A stretch of DNA of 64,000 bases from Tretioscincus oriximinensis (Eukaryota; Chordata; Lepidosauria; Squamata; Gymnophthalmidae), in contig JAJVDF010000455.1 of NCBI GenBank assembly GCA_022410635.1, forward strand, positions 780,738-844,737, read 5' to 3'. The notes below the pieces were generated by a model. The model saw only the letters and a program-made list of their open reading frames with translations. It did not search any database and had not been told where the DNA came from. The translations under genes were made by a program, and so were the position numbers. Shown here one piece after another: positions 22,981-35,569 of this stretch (within the stretch, counting starts at the first letter, position 1; each line of letters opens with the position of its first letter).

Positions 22981-23091
22981 TGAAGGCTTACATCTATTCT
23001 CTTTCCCACCAGATTAATGGTCTTATTCATTAATCTACTTGAAATGTAGACTGCAAATCTACATTCGTTCAAGTAGCAGAGATGGCTGAAC

Positions 23092-23115
23092 CTGAGGCTA
23101 GCAGAGGGCGTTCAG
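23092..23115 (+). promoter_or_regulatory. Possible CTCF-like motif
   Basis: GAGGCTAGCAGAGGGCGTTC fits the core of the vertebrate CTCF consensus (CCASYAGRKGGC) with a few mismatches. This is motif similarity only. Confidence 0.25.
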
Positions 23116-23879
23116 CTCTCTCCATGGCTGACACAGGGCTTTGAGAACTGATCTTCCAGTTGAAAGACTGCCTCGTAATGACTGGCCATTCATGCCATTA
23201 CTCTAAGGAACATAGTCTCTGATTTCTTTTTTAAATCCTCAAAGTATTTCTCTACACTTCTGTTTTCATTCTTTTCATCAGCTTTGGTCCAGGTGGTTTC
23301 CTCAAAGTCAGATAAAGGCATAACAGTGTTGCCAGATAAGGGGCTGTGAGAATCTTTACTTCTCCAGTTGCAGTTCCCAGGGGAACTTTGCTTGGCTGAG
23401 TAAGTTACCCTTCTTCATGTGATTCCTCTGATGAAATGGAATCCCGAATACGCAATACCCACAAGTGACCAATACGGTTCATCTAATCCCATAAAGCTGT
23501 CGACTTTTGCCTTGCTCCTCAACCTGAGCAGCAAATCACATAAGCACAGACTGGAATTGCTTTAGGACTTCTCATCCATCTGCCTTCTTGTCTCTGGGCT
23601 ATCTGTTCCAGTAGTTATTAACAGAAAACTAACTGTACAATCTGAACTCTGTTTATTAAAGAATGAGCTCAGTTGATTTTTTTTAAAATCTATGAACAGT
23701 ATAAATGAAATCTGAAGGACCAAACTGGCTGGAAATCTAACAGTTTAAAGTGATTCCACACTGGCTAATATACCAGACCAGGAAGCCACCTAAGAACCTC
23801 TCTTCCAAACATTGTGTAACTAAAGAAGGCTCTGCCTTCCTTGTGTATGAGATGCTCCTAGTAGGATTGCAGGTACAGC

Positions 23880-24110
23880 ATAGCAGTCAATCAGTGTGTG
23901 ATGCAGTTGCCAGCACTGGGGCAAGACATGGTTGTGCCAGCATCTCCACTTCCACTCCCCGCCACACCATATTGTTGCCTCTTACCACTTGGCAGCCTTC
24001 CATGTGGGTGGAACTGGCTAACTGAAGGTCCCAACCCAAGCTGCTGTTCTTCTTCCTCTCAGCACTCCCTATCTCTCTCCCTAAAGCAGAGATGTCAAAG
24101 TGATGTTTCT
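23880..24110. repeat. Possible interspersed repeat with C/T-rich part
   Basis: GTTGTGCCAGCATCTCCACT near 23930 resembles, in opposite orientation, the sequence near 35920-35950. Both lie beside C/T- or G/A-rich stretches. The similarity is short. Confidence 0.25.
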
Positions 24111-24223
24111 GAATCACAATTCTCAACATTCCATTCCCATTCTATTCCCAGCACTGTGCCCACTCTGCTAAACTAAATCAAATCTTGGGAGTTATGGCTC
24201 AGGAATATCTGGAGGACCACCAA

Positions 24224-24410
24224 CTAGTAGCACTTTGAGAGTAACTTGAGAAATGTGGGTGGCATAAGCTTTCGTAGACAAGTCTATTTCTTCAGATGTT
24301 AGTCTCAAGATGTTCTTCAGATGTTTTCTCAAGTTAGTCTCAAAGTGCTACTAGCTCCTTTGCTGGACTTTCTACTACACTAACATGGCTATTTCTCTGA
24401 AATTGACTAC
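24224..24410 (-). repeat. AAGCTTTCG-core repeat with 30-bp fold-back arms
   Basis: Arms CTAGTAGCACTTTGAGAGTA... (24224-24253) and its inverted partner (24325-24354) match at 29 of 30 positions. The loop holds the GCATAAGCTTTCGTAGACAA core. The right side continues through CTCCTTTGCTGGACTTTCTA to TAACATGGCTATTTCTCTGA, the reverse complement of the family's CAGAGAAATAGC start. Confidence 0.7.
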
Positions 24411-25925
24411 TGAAGAACCACCAGTTTGACATCTCTGTCCTAGGGCTTGATTCTTCTGAGCTACTGCACTAGGACACATTCTGTATAGAATGTTCAAATG
24501 TTGGGAGATTTAAAGATGAGAGGGAGGGCACACTGCTTTGAATTTATTATTATTGCTTCCCCTTTCTCTTTTAACATTGTGTGGCTGGGGCAACAACTCC
24601 TGTGCTCCCTCCACAATGCTATGCCACTGCAGCCATTGCTGAATCACTCTAAGAATCCTTGCTTAGAACCCAACATCCTTAAATTAGGCCATCAAGCTAA
24701 GTGGGAAAAGAACATTGCATTAAAAAGTCTTTAGTTTTGGACCAACTAACATGTAAGTCTTTCTTTACTGACAGCATAGATTTTTAGTTGTATTTGCATT
24801 ACTACAATGAAAAACATAGAATTAAATTGAAAATGTATATTGATTGTAAATATATGCTGTCGGATTCCCACCCATAGCTTTGTTATATCCAACCTCATAT
24901 ATAAGAAAACATTTCTCATATTCCTACCCATATAACCACTTTTATTGACACTGAAGCTGTAGTGTGCTTACTAATAAGTGTGATAAAATTGTAACTATTC
25001 ATGAGTGTGAATGCTAAAAAGAAAATCAACAATCAGAAAAGGAAAGTCATTAGTTTCAAGAACCAACAAATAAATTAAACCTTGCCTAAGATGTATTGAT
25101 TTTCTGTGGCCTTGCCTATAGAATAATGTCAAGTACGCCTGACAATCCATTAGATTCAGCATGCAAAATCTACTAGCAATTATTTGTTATTTGTGCCCTG
25201 AAAGATATATGAGCATCAGATCTAATTCAGATTTCAGCTGTGCAAGAGTAAAGCAGAAATATTTTCATGGAGCTCCTTGGAGTTAAATGGCTGCATGAGA
25301 GATCACAATTCAGATATTTTTTAAAATGGGGATTCCAGATCCGTCAAGCATGAAGTAGGCTGAAATGATTAAAGAAGCCCACAGTTTACACAAAAGGATT
25401 GGTTTTCAACTTACTAGGCTGTCATACTATTAGTTAAAGCATGTTGTCAGAATACTATACACATTTATTAAGTTACAATAAAATAATAAATTGTGGCAAA
25501 CAGAAAAATGTAATAGAGCAAACAACCCGGGTAATGCAAATGACACATATTCCCTGTGGGGGCAAAATAAGCAGCTTGCTGAAGCTTTCCAACAAAAAAT
25601 GCACATGAGCTGTGATCCAAAGCTCAAATCTTAAAAGTGTTTTCTGTTTAGGTTGCTCCAAGACATTCCTATTGCTTAGGTAAAGAATAAGATGAGACAC
25701 TCCTGTAATTCCATATACAGAATTAGATCAAACTCACAATGGAATCTTATGCTGGGAATGACACAAGAATGACAACTTCTACCAGAGGCATGTACTATGA
25801 AAGACCTTCTAGCCTGCCCCCTTTTTTAATGGCAGACCAATGTGCATGCTGGAATCTAGTCAACTACTCTTCAACACACAGAGAAATGCAATCTTGGTGA
25901 ATGATCTGAAGAAGATAAACAAAAA
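24411..25925. other. Unique AT-rich sequence, no gene seen
   Basis: I see no coding frame or repeat that I can support. Confidence 0.4.
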
Positions 25926-26442
25926 GGCTGCATTCACCCTGTGCTGGCTGCTGAGCACTCCTCAGGGGGTTTGCTGATGTCGCGCACAAAGTTAAGTCAG
26001 CGATTCCCACCTTCAGTACTGGCTCCGTTTCTGCATGGGAGTCGCCATGTTAGGGGAACTCCACCCTCTGTTCCCCCAACATTGCGCTACCAGTGCCGCC
26101 CACTCTCTCAGCAGCCAAGGGAAATAAAGGAGGAGCCATTCTGTTGGTTGCTGAGAGACTGGATGACACCGGTAGCAACATGTTTGGGGAATGGAGGGCG
26201 GAGTTCCCCTAATATGGTGACTCCCATGTGGAAACAGAGGCAATACTGAAGATGGGAATTGCTGACTGAACTCTATGCACACCGTCAGTGAACCCCCTGC
26301 GGAGCGCTCAGCGGCCGGCATTCGCCCCACATACTACTCCATTCAGGAAATGTGTGGCTTTGCGAAGAATGCATGGCAAAAGTGCCCAGCGCAAAGCCAC
26401 ATAACCTTTGCGCCCATTTTACCCTGTAGTACAAATGCGGCC
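25926..26442. mobile_element. Long fold-back DNA element
   Basis: Two arms of about 176 bp, 25943-26118 and 26144-26319, are inverted copies of each other at very roughly 75-80% identity around a 25-nt loop. As a result, similar peptides appear on opposite strands (for example HGSRHVRGTPPSVP on plus and HGSHHIRGTPPSIP on minus). These are mirror images, not genes. Outer ends GGCTGCATTCACC and, on the minus strand, GGCCGCATTTGT suggest short TIRs. No transposase is present. Confidence 0.7.
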
Positions 26443-26478
26443 AAACATATAAATCTTTCTCCTCTTGGGGGGAGGAGG

Positions 26479-26592
26479 GGATCTTGTAGATCTTTGAAGA
26501 CTAACAAGAAAAGGGTAGGCAGCATGAGTTTGCACCCAAGTCTATTTCTTCAGACATGTATGTATGTGTGCATGCATGCATGTGCATGAGTT
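26479..26592 (+). repeat. Diverged AAGCTTTCG-family copy plus GTAT/GCAT microsatellite
   Basis: GATCTTTGAAGACTAACAAG ... AAGTCTATTTCTTCAGACAT follows the family order with a weakened core. It leads into ATGTATGTATGTGTGCATGC and similar 4-bp repeats. Confidence 0.45.
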
Positions 26593-28000
26593 TTACAATA
26601 TTAATCTTTTGCTAATTAGAAGATAACTTTGTTTAATAACCACTTCCCAATATTTTCATAGCAATTTAATCACATTTCTTATTACTTCATTTCCCTTTCT
26701 GTTATGAAATTCCTTTTTTCAATTCTTCTTCAGGCTATTTTTAACTTTTTGGTCATTGTAAAGCTTTCTTTGTTAATTTATCAAACTATGACTGTTCTTG
26801 TACATAATTATACCATATTTCTATTTTCCATTTTACTAGCGTCTTTTCATCAGTGCTATAACTGCAGGTGTTGCCATTAGAACAGGTCTAATTAAAATGT
26901 TGTTTCTATTTTTATTTGCTTTCCTTTGAAATAATAAACATTTCTTTATTGTCCACCCAATGACCTAATTCATTATCTTTTTCATTTCTGATTCTATTTC
27001 ACACTCTCCCAAGTCTGCATTTTATAACAGTTGCACTTCATATGCCTACATGTTCCTTTTTAAGAATATTGATATGGCATCAATACTATTTTACATCTTT
27101 TCAATAAAATCTTCATTCTATTTTCAGTTGCTGTTGTTTAAATATTCCTTATTATCCTTTGTTCCTAACTTGTCAAATTCTACATCATCTTCCAATATTT
27201 CCATTAAGGCACCACAGTTTCCTTATTTGAATATCACAGAACTGAGTTAAGAGATTGTCCCCAAAGCAGTTGACTGAAACAAACATAGTGAGAAGAAAGG
27301 TGAAACTTTTTTTTTTAATGAAATGCTCATATTTTGAGATAGTTTTATAAAAGGTTCCAACAACCACATCTTTGGCTGCATCCAAACTGCTGTCTTCCGT
27401 AGCACTATTTCTGTATATAAAACTATAAATGGCATATGCTGTCAAAACTCGTTGAACTCATTCGCAAAGAAACTGCTTCTCTCCCCACTGAATTCATCTA
27501 CATTTCCCAGGAAACCCTGCTGTAAATGGTAACTGACCCCGTTCCTATCGACTACTGGCTGCTCTTGTTGCCAGGCAAGTGAATACAATGAGAAACCTCT
27601 CTAAAGTTTTGTGAAGCTACTGAGTTTGCATATTATTCATCATTGCCGCTTCTTCCATAAGAGGAAGCACCTAGTAGATCCCCTATGACCTCGTTGTCCC
27701 TGATGCAGGGTAGGCAAAGCGTCATGAGGAAGGGCTGGTCTTGAAACTATCACAGGCAGTGTCTACATAGTGTTATCTGGTACAAAGACAGGAGATTATG
27801 TTATAAAAGCTGCATAAAACTATTAGCAGGAAAAAGCGTAACGCTTTCTAGTGTAATGACAAACACAGCTGGATCCCACAATCATGTATGGCAACTCATG
27901 CTATGTTAGTGTAAAAACCGTGCACAGCTGGATGCAGCATTCAAAAAGCATTTACATTAAAGGATTATTGCACAGTGATGATTAATTGGATATCACCCTT
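26593..28000. other. Unique AT-rich sequence, no gene seen
   Basis: No coding frame is supportable. The part at about 27440-27690 has more even base composition and an octamer-like TTTGCATATTATTCATCATT. It could be a conserved noncoding element, but that needs alignment. Confidence 0.35.
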
Positions 28001-28119
28001 TATATATGTCATTTAATTGGGAACAAAGAATCAAGGGCTTTTCTGGATTTACCTTTGTTGTGGGTTTTTATCTGTATGCACATTGGTACAAAACATTGAG
28101 GCTCCATTCACTGTTAGTG

Positions 28120-28430
28120 CTCTTTGTTTGCTTTAGATGGAGGACAATCCAGACCAAGAGTATCAGGCTACAAGAGGACTCGTTTATGCGGCATACCAAA
28201 GTGGCATTGCTTTGATGTGCTTTGAGATCCTCGGGGATTCTCAGGATACGAATTTAATTCCTTTTCCTTTGGAGCTCCTACTAACTGGCCCTGAAACCCA
28301 CGTGAACTTCGGAACAAGTTTGGAAATTGGTCTGAACAGCGTTCTCATACACACCGTACTATTCCAAACCATGCATTGCCATATTCCGAACCAGTGGGCC
28401 TTTCTGGTTTGGAACCACTAGGTAAGTACA
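28120..28430 (+). other. 94-codon open frame, probably repeat-derived
   Basis: An ATG at 28137 opens a frame to 28421, and CTTTGTTTGCTTTAG before it resembles a 3' splice site. The 3' half contains GTTTGGAA/TTCCAAAC-type motifs in both orientations, seen in reptile DNA repeats. I do not recognise the predicted protein and favour chance within a repeat. Confidence 0.2.
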
Positions 28431-28904
28431 GGAATACAAATTTCCTTTGTCTGGTATGTATATAAACTATATAAAGAATTTTTGATTTTATTCAAGACAA
28501 ACTGAATTACCATATGCAAGCAGATATACTCTTCGGTAGGAATGCCAGTGTGATTTCAAACAGTTAACATGTACAGAACATTTGTCTGTGAAATCTGTTG
28601 GGCCATCAAACATCACTGCAGGGAAGTTAGTACATCTTTAATGAGATACTGACTTTTCCCACACAGTGCCAGAAATTAGAGCCTTTGCTAGTTTTGCTAT
28701 GCTAGTAAATATAATTCAGGAAAAAGAGATAGTACCGAAATTAGTTCTTTGTCAAACAAATGACTTCATAGGTGTGGGCAGAAGAAGACCATCTCTCCTC
28801 TGGGGGCTGCAGCAGTTTGCTCCCTCTGCCATGGCCCCAAGGGATATAAGAACTGGCTGTCTGGAATGGGATTGAAACCATCTCTCCTGGTATAACAAAC
28901 CAAT

Positions 28905-29045
28905 CTTTGTTCTGTACTATATATATTGGATTTTTAATAGTATGTTTTATAATTCATTTTATGCTATGTTACACTGTATTTTTTCATTTCTGTATTGCCT
29001 TTTGGTGGAAAGGACGTTATAAATAAATGTGGTGGTTGTTGTATT
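28905..29045 (+). mobile_element. L2-like 3' tail
   Basis: TGTATTGCCTTTTGGTGGAA followed by GGACGTTATAAATAAATG is a variant of the L2-type terminus. Confidence 0.45.
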
Positions 29046-31400
29046 TGTAAACAAAACAAACCCTCCAAGATAACTCTTCAAAAAAATAAACAAATTACAA
29101 TATAAATAACAAAAGCAAGTCCTTAGTGCTAATAACATTGCTCTGAATATACAGACCATCTGAAGTACCATCATCAACAGTATCTAAACATTTTGATCTT
29201 CAGATTTCTGACATGTCTCATAAACTGGGAATATGAAACATTTTTATATCTAGGAAGCACAATGACAAAATGCAAACAACGTTTTTGAATGTCACCCCCC
29301 CAACAATAAATTAATCAATTGGAAGCAAACATTAAAAGAGTTATTTGCTAATGGGCACCGTGCCAGGGCTACTCATGCAACACTGCCTGCAGAATTCCTA
29401 AACTGAGTTCAGAAGATACAGATCGATGCACCTGCAAAGAGAGTCTATATCAATCTCCATTTCATTCATTAGCTTCTGCTCTGAGCTGGTTGGCTGCTAG
29501 TTAACTCTTTAATGTGGGAGAAACTGTCAGTGTGAAGGCCACTAGGGCACAGACACTTCTCTTCTGTACTTGACCTGTCGATATTTCTTGGAGCATACTG
29601 TTAAGCCAGTAAAGCTAATGGCAAAATGGAGACCTATGGGGTTTGGGAGACTTCTGAAGCTTTACAACGGCTTATGGTAAACACTGGAAGATTCATTCTG
29701 ATAGTCATTTTCTTTGTGCTTCCCTGCATATTAGTAAAGGCCTTAGATGATGTGATTTCAATTATTCTACCCCTGCCATCACAGACGACTTTAAATTATG
29801 TTAATTTGAGATTCGTACACATTGAGATATCAAGGGAAAGAATCTGTGGCTATTGGCATGTGATTTACAGTTAAAATGCCCACAGATCTAAGGCATAAGC
29901 AGAAGAAAATTAGAACAAGTTTAATTTGAAATTCCCATAGCTTTATGGCAAAAGAAATTGAATGCTCCAACACAAGAACGGTGGAATGGACAATTTCAGA
30001 CATGCTTGTATAATTCAAATAAAAACTCTAATGCACAAAGATATAATTACTAAAACAAACCACAAGGACTTGTGGGCTTTTGTTATCTTCTTTACACAAA
30101 TATTGGTTTTACTAATTTCCCATGCCTTGGTATTGAATAAAATAAAGGGTTTTTCTCCCCCCCTTGGTAGAGCTGATTTCTCCTTCATTTAAGATTAGAT
30201 GCAACGTTGATATGCAAGGCTGCAGATAATATTAATGCAAAATCCTTGAATATGTAGGGCCACATCACTGTGCATATTCACTGCAGTTCCTCATTCATTA
30301 GTGGACAATCAGTACCTTCCATATATTAACTGAGCTATTTAGTTCCATAGAGGGGAGGAAGCATCACATTATTTTAATTCTCTAGTCAAATTGCTTGTAG
30401 ATAAAATTTTGATAACACCTGTTTTTCTTTCACTCTTGGCCAATACAATCCATCGAGAACTCTGATTTCCAGAATTTCCCTGAAGAATTGTCAAACATAT
30501 GTATTTGTATTTCATTACTTGGGTAATAGCCGGTTTGCCAAGTTCATTTACTACTAGTTGCTCCTCAAATATCTCAAAGGAATAATTAAGAAATACTAAG
30601 AACGGAAACTGTAGCACGTTAGGTGGGGGCTACAGCAACTGCTGAAATCCCACTCCTGATTAAGCTGCTGTCCAGAATTAAATATTCAATAAGCGCAATT
30701 CTGTTTTCTTCCTTTGCTCTGTACAACTTATCTTCAAGGAGACAGAACAATTCCCTGTTTCGGGCAACTGAGACCCAAAAACCTCAGAGTCCCAGTCAAA
30801 CCAATTTAAATCTGTTATATTCCTACAAGTATGATATTTAAGCTGAAAATGTATTGGGTAATGGACTGAGTGCTTCCTTCTGTTCTAATGGGTTACATTG
30901 TACTAAACAAAAAGAGCTTTGCCAACCAGCAGTAACAGTGAACATCAAAAAAGCAAAACCATTTATTGTGTGTGTTGCATGATCAATGGAAAAAGAATAT
31001 ACCTTTAAATAAAAAACAAAATAGTTGTGAAGGGTAGAAATGCCATATGTATATAGAGCTATAATATTAATTATACTAGAATACGATCTAGTTTTGGCTG
31101 TCTATTAAAATTGCAAGATGACTTAAACACTTATCTTCCTAATTATATTGTACAAGTAATGTTCAGTATTGTTTCAATAGTTGCTCTCTGGAACTGAATT
31201 ATCATTGGAAAGATGGGATAATGTGCAAAGATAGTGGCATAGGAGTTGAAGAATCATTTACCATTCCTTCTTCTATAGGTAACAGTATATAAAAGGCCTT
31301 TCAGGAATCCTTTAGTGGAACACATTTTTTTAAAAAAAAGAAAAGAAAGGTGATTGATGAATTGATGTAGCGGACATCATTCTTATGTGAAAATGCAACA
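29046..31400. other. Unique AT-rich sequence, no gene seen
   Basis: Only short frames occur, and no repeat is recognised. Confidence 0.4.
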
Positions 31401-31404
31401 CAAA

Positions 31405-31560
31405 ACCCTAAGAGAAGCCCTGTTGGGCTGGGCACAGGTCATTCAGTCCAGAACCTATTTTACACATTGGCTTCTGGGCACCTCAATCAGAAGACAAAGG
31501 CAAAACCTTCATCTTCTCTCAACTTCCTGCAAATAGTCATCTTCTAAAGAGTTCAACCAA
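31405..31560 (-). mobile_element. Old CR1-like 3' end, reverse orientation
   Basis: AAGAGAAGCCCTGTTGGGCT, CATTCAGTCCAGAACC and TTTTACACATTGGCTTCTGG follow the order of a reverse CR1 3' UTR (agccctgctggatca ... agtccagcat ... cacagtggcc). Confidence 0.5.
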
Positions 31561-31704
31561 AAGTGGTGCTGTACAGATAAAAAAGCTGTGGGAAAGAAAA
31601 TAGCACACAAAGTTCCCTAGTTCATTATACACAAAGCACTTTCTAGGTTTTGGGCTAACCCTTTTCACCATTGACCACGACTGCAGATTTGGATTAGAAA
31701 TTTA

Positions 31705-31835
31705 AATGTTATTCCAACATATATTTTTAATCCAATCCTGAAGAACTGGATTACATCAGAAAAAACCCTGTCCCCCCAACCCCCCAGCTCTTCAGGACTG
31801 AAGATGGATTAGAAGTGTTTGTCAGAACTACACCT
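31705..31835. repeat. Fold-back element, ~45-50-bp arms
   Basis: TTTTTAATCCAATCCTGAAG (from ~31725) pairs with CTTCAGGACTGAAGATGGAT (from ~31790). The loop contains a run of C. Isolated half-copies with 'tcctgaaaatgg' or 'aggactgaaaatgg' appear near 51840 and 55160. Confidence 0.45.
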
Positions 31836-32391
31836 TAAAGAAGCTGAATATGATTAGTCATCCACACTTTCAGTCCAGATAAAGGAGTTGCAATGGAGTA
31901 CTAAAATTTCAGTATTTCACCCAGTAGGGAGAAGTACCTGAAAATGAATTTGTTTAGTTTGTACAAATTGCTGGATGTCATTATCTAATAAGTATACTAC
32001 TGCTTCTGTGTAAAAGCTGTTTTCTGAAAACTTGATCTACAATTTGATATGCAGAGAAACCCATACTGGGAGCATTGTGTTGAAGTTAAAAGCCTATTCT
32101 TCAAGAATCCATTGGTTCTAAATGGTACATAATGAAGTCTGATAATAGTACAGAATGGATTTGATTACAGTTTATGGAAGCCAACAAAAGACCTGTTGAG
32201 AGAGCCAATGGGAAACTGCAGCTCTTTCAGCATTGAAGTAGCAAGGTATGACATGTATCTCTCTGAGGAAAGAATGGATTTTTTTATTTAAACTTCATCC
32301 TATTCTGCATTTTTACTGGTTGCAGGTACTTATGCTGTTCACATTCAAACATCTGATGAAGACACACCTTGCCTTCACCTGAGCCCAAAAT

Positions 32392-32540
32392 TCCCCTCTC
32401 TTTGAAGACACTGTTCTGTTTTTTATTGTTCTATTTTAAAATGTTTTATGAGGTATTATGGTGATTTGCCCTGAGACCTTTGGGTACAGAGTGGAATACA
32501 AATGTTAAGTAAATAATTGAATAGATAATTAAATAAAATT
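32392..32540 (+). mobile_element. L2-like 3' tail
   Basis: The sequence GCCCTGAGACCTTTGGGTAC, then AGAGTGGAATACAAATG and AAGTAAATAATTG, is preceded by a T-rich 3' UTR. Confidence 0.6.
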
Positions 32541-32547
32541 AAGAATA

Positions 32548-32740
32548 TAATAGGAATTCTGCTGGATTGGGTCTTGCACATGGTGGCCGACCAATCGCCT
32601 CTGGCATCTCAAATAAAAGGCAAAATATTTTTTGCTCCCAAGTGCCTGGAAATGGCTTCCATAGGCATTCTGTCTGTCTCCCCCACTTTAAGACAATTAC
32701 TTATGATGTAGTGTTATAGTGCACAATGTGACAAAGGCAA
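32548..32740 (-). mobile_element. Old CR1/L3-like 3' region, reverse orientation
   Basis: ATAGGAATTCTGCTGGATTG, then CACATGGTGGCCGACCAATC and CCTCTGGCATCTCAAATAAA parallel the reverse CR1/L3 terminus and resemble the copy at 14038. Confidence 0.5.
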
Positions 32741-34430
32741 AAAGGTTTCCAGCCATAAAAGCAGCTATGTTTTTACACTCAGGAAAAAGAAGAATGGAAG
32801 GTCTGAAGGCAAGAATATGACAACTATCTGCCTCTGCTGTTCTTCTTTCTTTTCAAAAAGCATTCCAAACTTTCACCCACATGTTTCAACTTAGGAGAGC
32901 TTAAGTGGATGCTAAGAAATTAGTCAATGTCCAGTTCTATAAAGTAGTGCAGCTTCTAATTTTTATTCTGGATTACTCTGCACAGATTTGAACAGCTACA
33001 TCAGCTTTGACGTACAGACTTGAATTGAATTTTGCTTGAATACAGACTAGGAAAATAAAAGGCAAGTCCACTTGCATGAGGATTCCTTTTAAGCCAAAAA
33101 CAAAGGATTTCAGATGTGAATGAAGATCCAGATTGTATTTACACTCATGAATATCTGTGACCTTTGATCATCAAACTGGGTGAGAGCATGTTTGCTCCAG
33201 GATGTGGCAGTTGGCTGCCTTCTACTCCATACACTAAAACAGAGAGCTTTCCTAGAGAACAAGAAAAACAATTCTTGGAAAGTTTCTGCATTTGCTCGCT
33301 GGATTTCTGGCCGTTTTTTTCAGCAGCTGTGTAGAGATTTCTGCCTACAAATTGGCCCCGAGGGTCTTAGCAGGTTGTGGCAAAATCTATTAGGTATAAG
33401 CTGCCTAGTCCTATCTATATCATTGCAGTACCCTGCTGCCTTATCATCCAGAAATCACTATTTTTCAAGTGGGCTCTGCATCAAAAAGTTGTCAATATGA
33501 GAGCCACTTTTATCATGCTAGTGGTAATGATTACATTTTGATTACATTCATGAATTGAAAACAGTCCTTGGCTCAAACACAGTTCTAGCTTGCAGATATG
33601 TTTGGCATTCCCATCCTTCTTTTTGTTCCTTCTTGCTTCTATTCTTGTAGATGTGTTCCTAATAGTTGGGGTGTCAAATCAGCTGGAGAATTTTGATTTT
33701 TAGACTGTAGTAGAGGGAAATATTTAGTTCTTTACCAAAGACAATCTAAACATTTTCTTTTGAACTGAGTTTTAGGTATGGATTTTTGGGAAGAAATGAA
33801 TCTCAGTGCTGAGATTATGATGACAAATAGCTATAGCACTGCTTTGCTTTTTAAGCATCTCTGTTATTAGAAGGCTGGATCTACACACCATAATCAAAGG
33901 GTATTTTTTCTTGTGGTGTCATTATTATCGAGTCATATAATTCAAAGTCGAAAAAGCAGTATTGATGAACAGGACCAATACAAATGACTGCTAATGGTAC
34001 TACCCCAAGGTGTATCCCCAAAAAAGAAGCAGGGTTGCTATGGTGTGGTTAATGGCAACTATCACATGTGGTAACTTCAGTATAGTAATACTAAAAAGTG
34101 TAGACTTCATACCTTTTCATATTCAAGAAAAATGGGTTTCAAAGCTGGTTTTCCCACATCTGCCTTGTGAATGGCATGGTCCCTTACACATGTGCACAAT
34201 TGAATCTGAAGTAAAAATGGTCAGAACACATGTGTGAGTTGTACAGCTGCACTTCTGAGTAATTTGCACTAGCAAAATGCTCTGGTGTGCTGCTGCCATG
34301 GCCTTTTGGCAATTATTCCAAATTAGCTTTGTTTCACAACTAGTGGAATTAGCCCGTTGTGTTACGCTAATGCATTGGGCTCTAATCTCTGCTTCCCCTT
34401 GTCCCCATCCATGTCTTCACCCACAACCTC
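32741..34430. other. Unique sequence, no gene seen
   Basis: A 106-codon open frame at 33180-33500 has no recognisable motif, and I do not call it a gene. Confidence 0.35.
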
Positions 34431-34600
34431 CCTCCCTTGCCCCCTCGTATTCTTCTTTCACTTGTCGCTTCTTTCTTTTCTTTATTCTTTCTTTCCATTT
34501 TCCTTTCTTTATCTTTCCTTTCTTCTTGCTTCTCTTCCCATCTTCCTTTCTTTCACTCATTCTTCTCCCTTTCCTTCTTTCCTCTTTCCTTCCAATCTGG
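34431..34600. repeat. Pyrimidine-rich tract
   Basis: The plus strand is nearly all C and T (TTTCTTTCTTTCC-type), creating long Leu/Ser/Phe-rich frames that are artefacts of composition. A 17-bp duplication, CTGGAGCCTGTCAAAGT, follows at ~34600 and ~34626. Confidence 0.7.
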
Positions 34601-34977
34601 AGCCTGTCAAAGTCTCATTGGTTTCTGGAGCCTGTCAAAGTTCCAAGCCCTGTCATTGGCTGCTATACCTCAGAATGATGGGCTCTTTAATACATGTTTT
34701 ATTATATACAGAGATATTGCTAAATACAGCAGCCATCTGGAGACAACCTAAATCTGATTGGCAAGAGGCTAATAGAAAAGTAAGAAGTTCTGGATTCCCT
34801 GTCCCCTTTTGTTTTTATTATCTTGTTTTCTTTAAATAATGCAAATTAGCAAAGCAATACAAACAAAAAGATAGCTCACTTCTCTTTTCCTTTCTACTAT
34901 TTTTACCATAATGTCAACAAGCAAAGCATATATTTTGTTTTCAAGTAAATCCTTGCAAACAGGGCAGGCTTTCCATG

Positions 34978-35043
34978 CTTCTTCTTCTTCTTCTTCTTCT
35001 TCTTCTTCTTCTTCTTCTTCTTCTTCTTCTTCTTCTTCTTCTT

Positions 35044-35074
<31 letters not shown>

Positions 35075-35147
35075 TTCTTCTTCTTTTTCTTCTTCTTCTT
35101 CTTCTTCTTCTTCTTCTTCATCATCATCATCATCATCATCATCAATC
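34978..35147 (+). repeat. Compound microsatellite (CTT)n-(CAT)n
   Basis: A pure (CTT) run spans 34978-35073, about 32 units. It continues with two interruptions to ~35119 and passes into about nine (TCA/CAT) units to ~35147. The minus strand is therefore a long GAA repeat. Confidence 0.95.
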
Positions 35148-35569
35148 ATCAAAAAAAGAGATGAAGCTAAGTATACCTTTTCCCCTGCAATGATTACTTC
35201 AGTTGCATTTGAGATACCCAAGTTAGTGCACCAAAAAGCTACACCACTCTGATGGAGGTTTGTTTAGCCAAACAACCTCTAAAGAAGGGTAGAAATCGTT
35301 TTGCTATTTAATACTAGCTCTATACAACCATGAAACCTTTTAATTACTTCTTCTGATTCAGGCTGCATCCACATATCACTTATATATTCCATAATGTCTG
35401 AATTGTTTTATTTCTAAATATCCATGCTTTATTCTAGATTTTTCAACTATAAATTATTAGGAATTCACAATCATATCACTAGCCAATGGGATAGTACTCT
35501 GTTTAGCTCATTTTATGGCTAAACAGAGTAAGTGGGTGGCAATTTTTAGAGGGGCTGCCTGTATCACCA

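Noticed and set aside
25941..26330. Two similar ~100-codon proteins on opposite strands
   Set aside because: They are the two arms of one fold-back element, so the similarity is structural and not a gene pair.
28137..28421. First coding exon of a host gene
   Set aside because: The acceptor is weak, the protein is unfamiliar, and the 3' half looks repeat-derived. Kept only as a low-confidence frame.
33180..33500. 106-codon open frame
   Set aside because: No recognisable domain, no splice or promoter context, and ordinary composition. I could not separate it from chance.
34277..34839. Overlapping 100-160-codon frames rich in Leu, Ser and Phe
   Set aside because: The plus strand is a C/T-rich tract. 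Low stop frequency follows from composition, and all three frames are open over the same stretch.
34903..35252. Long poly-Lys, poly-Ser and poly-Leu/His reading frames
   Set aside because: They are the (CTT)n/(CAT)n microsatellite read in different frames.
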